A stretch of DNA of 64,000 bases from Chionis minor (Eukaryota > Chordata > Aves > Charadriiformes > Chionididae): contig VZSF01004760.1 of assembly GCA_013398295.1 (NCBI GenBank), positions 372,001-436,000 on the forward strand, given 5' to 3'. This document shows, one piece after another, positions 11,201 through 21,981 of this stretch. Every line of letters starts with the position of its first letter. The first letter of the stretch is position 1. The notes beneath the pieces are model-generated. The model did not search any database. It saw only the letters and a program-made list of their open reading frames with translations, and was not told the DNA's origin. The position numbers and the translations under genes are program-made.

Positions 11201-13929
11201 GGTTTTAGGGTATTACACGTCCTGCTGCGGCAGGAGGGGCCGTCTGCATCCCATCACGGACCACAGAGCAATCTGGTCTTCCCTTGGCACTGTCGCGGGT
11301 TGAGCTGTCGGCAGCGTTGGGCTGGATGGGAAACAACCTCCCCAGGAAACCTGGGAGACATGGCATCAGGTAAAGCCTTACAAAGGAGAGCTGCAGGAAC
11401 CAGCTCTGCCCAACCTTCACCGCACGATGCGGTGAAAGGTCTTGCTTTTGCTCATCTCCTTCATGTTCACACATGTCACTGCTGCAGGGGACTGGAGATC
11501 CCTGTGCTCTCCAGCTCTGGTGTTGGTCACGCTCTGCTAGGGACAGGACATGGCTCCTTTCTCATAGGTTCTGCACAAACACAAATCTCCTCCTCAGCAG
11601 CCGAGATCCGCAAGTGTGCGTTGGGGGGAGCATGCACTGCCCTCCCGTGTTGACACAGAAATGCACACACCTTCCTAGAAAACACCGGGGGATCTTCTTC
11701 CCTATTCACTGCCCAAAAAGCCAGGCAAAAAAACTGCAATGGGTATTCTTCCCCCCCCCCCCCAGCAAGGGAGGTAATTGCTTGTTTTCCCTCCATTTTT
11801 AAGTGACTTGAAAACTTTAAAACACTGAGAATGAATTTTAATCCCTGCAAGAAATTAGTCACGGGATTCCAAGCTAATGAAAAGATTGTTTCCTTGAAGA
11901 TCTTTTGTTAGATTTCAATCAGACAAGACTTTTCACTCATTTGCACAGCACTTGGACTGAATCAGCTTCATTTCTCTCAGACTCAACCCTCTGTTAAAGT
12001 ACTTGCTGGCTGTTTTGTCCTTGAGGGCAGCCCATCAGGTCACTGAGGGTGGATGGAGCTCCGTGCCGGAGCTGCTGCTGGGCCCTGCTCGGTGCCACTG
12101 GCTGCAGCTCCTGCCGGTAGCACAGGGCACAAACCTTGCCTGTCTGCCCACGGACAAATAAACCGCCGTGTGCCCACGCTGCTGCCAGCCTCCCATCCCA
12201 GGGCCCCTTTGTCATGGTTTGAGAAACCTGCAACAATTTATTGTCCTTTATGCAATTATTGTCACCTGATGACCCCTCCCCACCCAGGAAGGGGAATCAG
12301 GGAAAAAGAAGGAAACCCAAGGGTTGAAATACAAACAGATTTAATAGAATAACACTAAATATATAACACGAATAATACTAAAGAACCAATATCGATACTG
12401 ATAGCAATATAAAATACACAAGGATTATACTCAGCCAATTCTATCAGTAGGAAGCCGTGCACTCCCAGCAGGGGACAGCAAATGTCGGACACTGTGAGCG
12501 CTACAGCTTCTGGAGGAAGGGAAGGGCTCAGGGGTCCGGCACCGGGACAAGAAGTTCTCTGGATCACTGCCATCAAGGGAGAGAGCACTTCACAGCAAAC
12601 TCTCTAGTTGCTCCTGAATGTACCATTCATGGTATGAAATAATCCTGTTGGCCAGCTTGGGTCAAGTGCCCGGGTCTCGCTCCCCCTCATCCCTGCACCT
12701 GGCTAACTCAAAAACACCGAGACCTTGAAACTCACACACCATGCCCAGCTATAAAGTAAGTATTTTCACAAATTCAGACACTAGAGTCTTCCAAAAGTGT
12801 AGTTTTTCCAAGCATTAGAAGAGAAATTAGTCCTGGGTAGCACAAATCAGGATACCTTTCTACGCTGCCAAACTTGCCAGGTTACATCCAATGTTCCAAA
12901 CAAATCTACAGAGGTACCTGGAGAGTACAGAAATTTTGCTGTATCAGTAGCGAGGGAAAAAATGGCTTTTTCACAACATCATCTATCAAGAGCAAAGTGC
13001 CTCAGGCTGCACTCTAGGACAGCTGTGCCCTGGCAATATTTTGCCTGAATTTCTCTCTCTCAAGTTCTGGTTTGGTGCATTGTGGGCCAAGAACTTACCA
13101 GGGGAAAAAAGATCCCCTTCCCGAAACCCAACCTCATCTCCTGCCGCCGTCTCTCCTGACCAAGCCAATTAATTTCCTCACCATGTCAAAGCAGCCCGAG
13201 CACCCCTCGGAAGGCTTACCTGTCGTGCTCCAGATCCAGCCAGCAGCAGACTGGGACCCAGAGCTGGCAAAATCATCACAGCAGGTTTTGGATCGGTTAC
13301 CCGGCAGCAGCAACCGGCTGAGTTTCTATGGCAAATTCTACCCAGGCACCGTAACCCAATCGGCCGCTCATTAGCGGTGCTCTGGGAGAGCAGGGGCTGT
13401 GCCGGCTGCGGCGACGGTTTCAGTTGACAGCCACCGCGTAAGGAACGGGCACAGGACATTTATCTCCTGCAGCTTTAGTCCACCTCAGCCCGGTCCTAGG
13501 TGAGATCCCCGCGGGTACTCAAGCAAACCCACCCTGAATTCTTACGGCACGTGGGGGACGCGATGGTGCGAGAGGAGGCTCCCTATTCAAAGGGAACGCA
13601 ACGCTCAGAGCTCTGGTAGACGACAAAAGAGTTTTTTGCTTGAGAGAAGATTTCACCAAAGGCAACAAACCTGAAGAAGTTTTTGCGGATTCCCGAGAAA
13701 TTACACGGGACGCGCCCTGACGGCTGGCAGCGTTACACAGAACCTCTGCCCACAGACGGAACTGCACATCTCCTGCGCGCAACTCACCGGGCGCCAAGCT
13801 GCCCCGGGCCGTAACAGCGCTACACACACCCCTGGGACTCTGAGAAACGATTGACCTTTTATTTCTACTGCTTTAACCTTCGCCTTCTGCTGGGGAGGAA
13901 GGAAGAAGGCCGGAACACACGGCTCTCCC
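8263..13929. other. Intergenic region between GRID2IP and ZDHHC4
   Basis: This lies between two head-to-head genes and probably contains non-coding 5' exons and the promoter of GRID2IP on the minus strand. No coding exon is recognised. It contains a C-homopolymer at about 11750-11763 and an LTR-like block at 12210-12775. The rest looks like unique sequence of mixed base composition. Confidence 0.6.
12210..12775 (-). mobile_element. Putative avian endogenous-retrovirus solo LTR
   Basis: On the minus strand this block reads like a retroviral LTR. It has an ATTAAA signal near 12340, a pyrimidine-rich stretch after it, and a terminus at 12210 ending CCATGACA, close to the ...CACGACA ends of many avian ERV LTRs. 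The segment at about 12640-12775 also resembles avian interspersed repeats that I recognise by eye. No gag, pol or env remnant adjoins it, so it would be a solo LTR. The right-hand boundary is approximate and no target-site duplication could be fixed. Confidence 0.5.
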
Positions 13930-14500
13930 CGACACCTTCAGCGCCTTCACGAGGCGACGGCTGATTTTCCGCCCGGTTTGAAGCCGCCTCCCGCTGCGCG
14001 GCCCAGACACCGCCGACCCGCTCCCCGCGGCCCGGGAAGGGCCCCCTCCCCGCAGCCGCTGGGCCCGGCCCGGCTGGACAGGCGCCGTCCTTGGGAGCAG
14101 ACCTCGGGCGCAGCGGGGCCGCCGAGCCGCCTTCCCGGTTCCCCGGGAGAGGGACACCTCCGCTTCCGGGTCCGACAGGCCCTTCCGCCGCCGCAGATCG
14201 CCGAGCGGCCGGGGCGGCGGCGGGGGCTCGACGATCGATTAGGCGGCCTCTGGGGAGGGGCGGCGGGCAGCCGGTGAGGGGGGCACCGTCCCGTCCCATC
14301 CCGTCCCGCCCGCTGTCCCTCGGAGGCCGCAGGCCCGGCGCCGTCGGGGGCCTCCCCGGGCCGGCCCTTACTCCCGCCGCCGGTGCCCGGGGCCGGGCAG
14401 AGCGTCGGGGCCGGGGCTGTCCCCGCTGCGGGCAGGTGCGGAGCCCCGAGGCCTGGCGGACACACGGCTGCGCCGGCCCCGGTCGATGAGCTGCGTTGCG
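13930..14500 (+). promoter_or_regulatory. ZDHHC4: CpG island, probable ZDHHC4 promoter and first (non-coding) exon
   Basis: A dense GC- and CpG-rich block begins abruptly after AT-mixed sequence and ends about 550 bases before the first ZDHHC4 coding exon. That exon has a splice acceptor (TTGCAG at 15031-15036) ahead of its ATG, so transcription must begin upstream, most likely here. GT dinucleotides near 14434 could serve as the donor of exon 1, but I cannot choose one. The island may also serve GRID2IP in the other direction. Confidence 0.65.
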
Positions 14501-14677
14501 GCCCGGCCTGTGCAGAAACACGTAAAACATTGAAATAAATCCTCTGCGGTCGTGGAGGGGATGGGGCACGGCGGCTGGACCTGGCCTGGGGAAGAGGGGG
14601 CTGAGGGGACTCCCCTGGCGCTCTGCAGCTCCTGAGAGGAGGGTTAGCCGGGGGGAGCCGTCTCCTCTCCCACCTAA

Positions 14678-14933
14678 CAAGGGATAGGACAAGAGGAAAC
14701 GGCCTCAAGTTGCGCCAGGGGAGGTTTGGGATTAGGAAAAATGTCTTCACCGAAAGGGTTATCAAACATTGGAACAGGCGGCCCAGGGAAGTGGTGGAAT
14801 CGCCATCCCTGGAGGTGTTTAAAACCCAGGTAGGCGTGGTGCTGAGGGACATGGTGTAGAGGTGGTTTTGGCAGTGGTAGGGTGATGGTTGGACTCGATC
14901 TTAAAGGTCCCTTCCAGCCTAGACGATTCTGCC
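14678..14933 (+). mobile_element. CR1 LINE 3' fragment
   Basis: This is the typical truncated 3' end of a chicken-repeat-1 retrotransposon. Hallmarks in order are GGATAGGACAAGAGGAAA, AGGAAAAATGTCTTCACCGA, ATTGGAACAGGCGGCCCAGG, CATCCCTGGAGGTGTTTAAA, GTTGGACTCGAT and CTTAAAGGTCCCTTCCAGCC, ending near GACGATTCT. It lies in sense orientation in the 5' intron of ZDHHC4. It supports a sauropsid, most likely avian, origin. No intact reverse-transcriptase frame remains. Confidence 0.93.
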
Positions 14934-15044
14934 ATGAGTGATGCAGTAAAGGGAGTGAAGCACGGCCAGGCCCGGGCACTGTTGCAGAGAGCCCACACCT
15001 GGGGGCACTTAATGAGCTGCTTCTGTTGCATTGCAGGGCTCAGG

Positions 15045-18000
15045 ATGGACTTTCTGACGCTCTTCTTGATTTATTTATGTTTTGTTCTCACTACTATTGC
15101 TCTACTCTGCATCTGCTCGGGCAGGAAGGAGAGTTTCCTCGCAAGAAGCGTCAACAGTGCGAGCCAGGTAAAGAGCTGAGCTTTCAGAGTAATGATCAGC
15201 CCCTGTTCTGGTTGTCTGCCCTAGTTCATTGTGCTAAAATTAGTGCAACTGCTGAATTTCTCCTCCGTAAAAAACGCTAGTATACATGGTTGGAGTCATG
15301 ATATGGTATATTTAATTCTATTTTGACACCTGCTCTCAAGTAAGTGTTAATTGGGATTGAAAATAGAAATAGGCTTCATATCAGCTGATGAAATCCTGCC
15401 CAAGCAGGTAGTTAAAAAAACATTTGCATCTTACAGGTCCTGTTCTTGCGTGTGCCGGTCTGGCCGGCTGCAGTCACTGCAGGGTGGTAGTAAGGATGGC
15501 GCTTCTCGCAGTGCTAAGAGTACATTGATCAGTGACACTATAACATGTCAGCATTGAGAAATTAAACCATAATGAGGCCCCAAGTATTTGCAGTTTTATG
15601 GTATTTGCTGCTGTTATTAAGAGGAAAAAGGTGGGGGAGGTTTGAGGATTAAAATAGGGAGAGAATTATAACTGGTAGCAAATATTTTAGGGAAAGATCT
15701 TTAATGTGGGTCTGTAATAATACTGCAGGCTGTTGCTTCCTAAGAAAGAGGGAGGAATAAAGAGCTTTAAAAGAGAATTAAGAATTGGCATTTTATTGTA
15801 AAAACAGAGAATGAATTGAAAAGGCACTAGATTATTTTTCTGTCTATTGGGCTGTGACTGAATGAAGAAGGAAAAAAAAGGTGGAAGGGAAAGGATAAGA
15901 GAATTATCATTTAAATTGTAAATAATATTTAATGCTGTTTACACGAGTCTAAACAGACTTTGATTTTTGTTACTAGTATTATACTTTTTATTTTGCTTTA
16001 TAGACACGCAAATCACTGTGCAGAGAAATATATTATGTTCCCACATTCCTTAATAGCTGCTTCTATGAAACCTGTGTAACAATCAGCAATTAAAATACTG
16101 CTGTGATGTAAAGTCACTGCCTGGAGAAATGTAATCGATACTTGTATTCATGAAATAAATATAGGTAATCCTAAATAGTTTCTCTAGACCCTGTATTTTA
16201 AATTCATTTCTGACTGTAATTAATGAAGCATGTAAGCCTAGAAGTCTGTTGAAATTGTTTGACTGTGGTCCTGTAAGATCTTTTAAAGTATTCATTGTGA
16301 GTATTCATTGTGAGCAGCATGAAATAATTAACTTGCACAGGGCACAGCTGTTTCTAGCTCTGTGGCAAGTCAGCTTCCACCCCCTGGTCCGTTTTCCTTG
16401 CTGCCAGTGGTACAGTTGTGCGAGATGGTTGTATTCATTGCACAGGTCTTCTCATTCTCTCTTACTTCCGTCATCGCTGGAAGCACAAATCGTATTTGTA
16501 AGAGCTTTTTGCTTTGGTGTAAGGAATGGCTGAAATACAGGGGGTTGCTGTACTGTATGTGGGGGAGTAAAGGATGTTGAATGTAATGTTAGAGTGTACT
16601 ACCACATACAGGTAATTTAGAGATGAATTTTGCAATTGCACGCAGGTTGCTTTTCTCTCTAGTTGTCTGATGTGTTTCCTATTGCAGTACCCAGCCTCTT
16701 TTAAAAAAAGACTTGTCACTTGAACTGCTGATATGAGGCATACCAGTTAAAAGAAAAATATTTAACGTCTTCTCAACTCTACATATGCTTTTTGCCTTCT
16801 GGTCTTTCACATCTGAGACAAGAAGCTCTCACTGCATATTTTCTTTCCATGTCAGCTAGAAATAGACTCAGCTGCTCTAATTCCTCCACCACTGATGGAG
16901 CAGCGTGTTGCTATAGAGATCTGTCATCTTCTGAACAGCAGAGTCAAACAGTTCCGCAGTCACCGACTGTTGCTGAGGGCTTGCTGAATGAAGACAGGCA
17001 GTTTTCTTCTTCATTGTATCTAGCTGGTTTTGAAACAGCAATTAGATAGACATGGAAATGTCAGACTGCATCATAACTGTAGTTGAAGAAGCTGGAGGAG
17101 GGGGTCGCTGGGGTTTGTTTGTCTGGTTTTCTGGTTGGTTGCTTTGTTGGGGTTTTTTTCTCCTTTTCTGGAGGATAGTAGGCTTTATCCCTTTGCTTAT
17201 CTTCGCTTGCATCTGTCAGATGTCCTGATGAAGCATATTGTAGTTCGGAAATTGCTCAGTTCTATCCCCTGCTTAACCAGTTATTCAGTCTATAACCCAA
17301 TATAAGCTCCTTATAACTTTCACACATTAACCCAGATACGTTTGTTTGTGCCTGCTGGGCTCCCAAGAATATGAAACCTCACTCCCATTGTGAAAACCCC
17401 AGCGACATGCCTGCCGTGATTCTGAGGAGCTCAAATGCCCCTGAAAATTAACTTTCTCCCTGGTGATATGGCTACAATGATATATAAATGAAGGATTGGG
17501 TGACTTATGGTTTTGTGTGAACGTTCCACAAGGCAGAAGTGATGTACAATTCAGGTAACACAGCGTTTTCATTTGCTTCAGGTATTGTCATTTGTAATCC
17601 CCACACAGCTGCAGAGAGTGATACAGAGGACACTTCACAGGTTCTTCCACACAAGGTATTGCACTTTTGTTTTATGCTTTTGACATTATTTTTTACTAGT
17701 ACTTCTGGCCATTATTGGTGACGTCCTGCTGCCACCAGAGCTTTCAGTATTACCCTTAGGTATTCTCTCTTCATTAGAGGTGCTTGTCGGGTATTACGGA
17801 TTCCCTTTAAGGTTTGCCACGCTCCTGTCTTTTTGTTCCTTGCTTGTGGTTGAGAAGATGGTACCCTGAAATATTTGAACATATTGACAAATAACGTGGC
17901 TCAGTAGCTTCCGGTATAACAGATGTTGGTCGCACTGTATCCACAAGAGAAATACAACAGACTCTCTGGCAGCTGCAGAATGAGTTTAGACAGAACTAGT

Positions 18001-21000
18001 GATCCCCATCCTCTCCCTCAAATCCCATTAGTCTTAGTACAGCAGCTTGGATGTCCAGGTGGCTCAAGGGGAAGCTGTACCGCTGCCAATCTGCAGCCTG
18101 CTGTATTAAGGTGAATTCTGTAGTTTCCTGTGTACTTTGGTGCTTCAGGATGTGCTCCAGGAACGATTTAAATACCTTTCCTCTGGGGGCAGCAACTCCA
18201 GTATGACAGACACTTCAGGGGCACAACATCTACAGCTGTTAAATGCGTGCTGCAGTTGTTTTGTTGCCTGCTGTGCAGATTCTCTGCTGTTAAGTTAACG
18301 CAGCCCAAGAGAGAGCAGTTACACTGTCAAATGTGCAGTCAGCAACAGAGCAATTATCTGACGAGCCTGGTGTAGCTGTCATTGCTGGATGATGCTGTGC
18401 GCTGGAGGCACTTTGATCCTCCACGCACACCCTTTGACTGCGTCACCTCATTCAAGCAAGAGATTTTTCGGTTCGTGCAGAAGTCCAGTGAGGCGCAGCA
18501 CTTCAGGGTATCTTCTTGTAGCCCTGCAGCTGAGAGGAGGCTCTGCAGGGTCCTGCACACAGAAATGCTGTAGAGGAGAGCTTGTCTGCAGCGGGCTTCC
18601 TGCTGTAGTAAATTAAACATTTTATATTAGTTTTATAATGTAATAACGGTGCACTAAACTGATGTATAATGCAGAGAACTGTAGTAAGTGCGTGGCTTAT
18701 CTGAGCATCTCTTTGCCAGGCTGAAAGCTGTTGCTCGGTATGGTGCATGCCAAACAAACCTGCATGCCAAACAAACCTGCACGCCAAATGCTTGTGCAAC
18801 TTGCCTCAGAGAAGCTGTAGGTCTAACGACAGGTTGGAACTAGCGCTCGCCATCGCTAACCTCCTGCCACGCTTATTTCGTAACAGCTGCTTGTATTATT
18901 ACAGTCTTTTTAAGATTACTTTTTACAAGGGGTTTTCTTCGCTTTCAGACCAGCACACAGCAAATGCCTTCTGGCAGAATGCTTTGTGGCCTATTGCTGT
19001 GGCAGATTTTGTCAGCACCAAGGGTGTGTATTTGACTCTGCTGTTGGAAAAAAAAATCCCAAGGACGTGAATTTAGCTGGCATATTTAAAGGAGTGTATG
19101 TGGGAAGAAGAGAGGAGCCACTGGATGGAGAAAACACTATTAATATGCAATCCATGCTGGCCTGAAAACCTAAAAGAGGTGTCTCCTTGCATTTGAAATC
19201 TTTGCTGATCACCTCTGCATGTACTTGACCTGTTAATCAGGATGCTGAGTATTAAATAGACTGTCCCCTTCCTGTTACAGAAGCTGTTTGTTTGTTGTCC
19301 TGCACATAGCCTTGCAGGCTGCAGTGTATGGGGAATACACATGGGAAGTGTTTGTTTACTGCTGGGAGCTGCAGTTCCCCCTCCTCCTCCTGCTGCTGCC
19401 CTACCTGCTGCTGGCTGGGAACATGGGCTGCTTCCTTCTCTGCTCCCGGGCCAATCCTGGTAAGCTCATGCCGATGGTGAGCTGCAGTTGTTTGAAAACG
19501 GAACCTAAAAAATGTTACAAAGACCATTACTTTTACTATTTTTCTTGTTTCTTTCGCAGGTGTAATAACAAAATCAAATCTTGCATCGTTGGTTAAGATT
19601 TATGCATATGATGGTGTGTTATTTCAGAAAGGCATCGTATGTCCTACGTGCAACATGGAGAAGCCAGCCAGATCAAAACATTGCAGTAAGAATCCTAACT
19701 TCCTTGTTAAGTGTAACAGTAATACTTTCCTAAACTGGTTCTCCAACAATAACTGCAGGTCACACTACATCTGTTCTGTTACCCAGCTTGACGCACGCAG
19801 GATTGTGTTTGTTTTACTGGGGTCCCAGATCACAGCTGCCCTTTGCCCACCCCTGGAACTGTTTGGCTGCTATTTCTTCTCACAGAATTTACTGATTCCA
19901 AGGGGTCAGTTTGGGTCAGGAACAGGCAAGCTTTTGAGCATCTAGAAGTTAAATGAAAAATCACCACCTGTCAAGACCCGAGTTCAGGATTTTGTGTTTC
20001 TCCCGCAGAATTTGCTGTTATCATCTAAAATGAAGAAGGGAGCTACAATCTCTACCTTTCATATGATTTGTTAGGTGGTACTGTCAGAGAAATAAAAGTC
20101 TTTGAGCTGCAGTCTTGGTGAAAAAAAAGAGGAAATAAGATACATGTCTTTGTTTTTAATACCGGCTTTTTTTATGATATGCAATTGAAGTTAATGTATT
20201 TGCTTAAAAAGCCATCAGCTAAATCACGACGATAATTCTTAGATTTTTTTTCAGATTGAAAGCTATCCTAAACTGCATAAAAATCAAATTGATTAAAATC
20301 AAATAAAAAAAAAGAATAAAATAACTGAACTGTCTTGTCACTTGCTTCTCGTCAGGTTTCTGTGGTATGTGCGTACACCGTTTTGATCACCACTGCGTGT
20401 GGGTCAACAACTGCATCGGTGCTTTCAATGCAAAGTATTTCTTCCTTTACCTCTTCAGCCTGACTGCCATGGCTGCAACCGTCGCAATCATCACAGCAGC
20501 ATTTCTCATCCAAGTGGTGCTGCTGTCAAATATGATGCGTGGGAGTTACATTGATGACCAAGGACAAGAGCGCGCTGTTGAGATTCTCTTCCTCATTCAG
20601 GTAAGTTCATGCTATCGGGATTATTAGCCTGTAAAAAAGTTTATCTCAGTCTTTGCTTTCAGGAATCTTTCAAGTCCACCTGTTCTCACAGACAGAATGT
20701 GGACAGACTGCAGTTTTTTACCAATTTACAGGCCTAATCCAGTTTAGAAAGCTGCCATTGCAGCATAGTTTAAAAATACGGGATTTTTCTCACAGCACTT
20801 CGTTCAGCTCTCACATTCTTCCTATTTCTGTCTCCAGGCTGCTTTCACGCAGCAAATCTGATTCATAAAGAATGACTTTATGTTCCAGTGATCATCTACT
20901 GTAACAACGTTTAGGAAACAGTTAACAATCCTTGAGATACTTTCATGGAGATGTTAAAGCAGGACCCTGCTGCCCTGGAATTTAGATCCTTGAATATTTT

Positions 21001-21981
21001 CTCTCACATACAAGCAGAGGATGACCAGGACAGAGTCTTTCTGGCACTTGAGTCATTTGCATTTCAATTCCCTCATCCCTTTCTGTAGTATGGCAGTGAG
21101 GTGATGATAAGTAGTAGGTGCTTTGTCTTTTTCTCATCCCAGACAACAGATGTTTCAGCTTTGGACCCTTATAAAGGGGTCTTGGTCAGGGAATGTTTGC
21201 TCATGTTTGAGCGGTACCATTACCACTCCCCAGTATGGGAATTTAACTCGGAACAGGGCTGCTTAAACTGTATCATGTCAGCAAAACCTGATGTTGTACC
21301 AGATTGTAGCTTCTTAATTTGGCAGTTTGTTTTCCGATGATCTGCATTAATGATTTTTTTAATTAAGGGAAAAAAATAAACCAACAAAAAAATTCAAGCA
21401 AAACCACAATATGAAATACAAACATTCAGAGATAGACGGGTGTAGAAAATACTCGCGCATATTAGCAAGGCTTGTGAGGAAATGTCACATTTCTCTATGC
21501 TTGACTCAAAGATTCAATCAGCATCGGGCCGTCACTGCGCTGGATGGGGGACAGGGCTGTGACCTTATCTCTGGGGCTGCGCGGTTACCTGTGCCTATGG
21601 ACGTGCATTTCAGCTGGCCTGCTGCAGTGCTCACGTGCTTCTATGTGATTCAATGCTCCATCTTTTTAACTAAGTTAGTATTTTCTTTCTTTGCAGCACC
21701 TTTTCTTGACTTTTCCCAGGATTGTCTTCATGCTTGGGTTTGTTATTCTTCTCACGCTCGTGCTGGGTGCGTACTGCTGCTTCAATCTGTACTTGGCCTT
21801 CACCAACCAAACGTCCAATGAATGGCATAAAGCCAGAAGATACAGGAGTTCCCACCATCTAACACTGCAGCCTCACGACATACGAGCTGTCTACAAAAAC
21901 ATTTATTCTGAAGGGGTCTGGATGAATTTAAAGGAAATCTTTAAGCCTCCTACAGCGTTGGAAAGAAAGAAGAAAACATGA
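15045..21981 (+). CDS. ZDHHC4: ZDHHC4, DHHC-type palmitoyltransferase (complete CDS, six exons)
   Basis: This enzyme transfers palmitate to protein cysteines; the family uses the DHHC cysteine as acyl carrier. Coding exons are 15045-15167, 17582-17655, 19281-19459, 19560-19685, 20356-20600 and 21697-21981. All have GT-AG borders and compatible phases and give 343 residues, against about 344 in human. The start is the ATG at 15045, opening [15 protein letters not shown], a first membrane segment. Another hydrophobic segment is around [13 protein letters not shown]. The Cys-rich domain spans exons 4-5 ([16 protein letters not shown], then [15 protein letters not shown]) with the DHHC motif intact. 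TM3-TM4 follow, then TNQTSNEW, resembling the TTxE region. The C-terminus KKKT fits a di-lysine KKXX ER-retrieval signal. The 74-base second exon ([15 protein letters not shown]) is easily missed. The gene faces E4F1 tail to tail. Confidence 0.96.
15168..17581. other. ZDHHC4 intron between coding exons 1 and 2
   Basis: AT-rich intronic sequence of 2.4 kb. I see no exon, RNA gene or clear mobile element. A 13-base direct duplication (GTATTCATTGTGA) lies at about 16289-16314. Confidence 0.7.
17656..19280. other. ZDHHC4 intron between coding exons 2 and 3
   Basis: This is intronic sequence of 1.6 kb. A short imperfect tandem repeat with a 17-base unit (GCATGCCAAACAAACCT, about two and a half copies) lies at about 18744-18790. 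Otherwise I recognise nothing. Confidence 0.7.

Noticed and set aside
11290..11480. TGTCGCGGGTTGAG at 11290 considered as another LTR terminus
   Set aside because: No polyadenylation signal, matching opposite terminus or other LTR feature was found nearby.
13865..14852. Long open frames of 275-301 codons on the minus strand in the ZDHHC4 CpG island
   Set aside because: CpG islands have few stops. The frames run through the CR1 fragment or 5' UTR sequence and resemble no protein family.
15436..15489. Possible ZDHHC4 exon after a CTTACAG acceptor
   Set aside because: The required phase meets a stop after 17 codons. The true second exon at 17582-17655 matches the family and fits both neighbouring phases.
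18149..18240. Possible exon reading [14 protein letters not shown] after a CTTCAG acceptor
   Set aside because: It has no match to ZDHHC4, no suitable donor in phase, and the gene is already complete without it.
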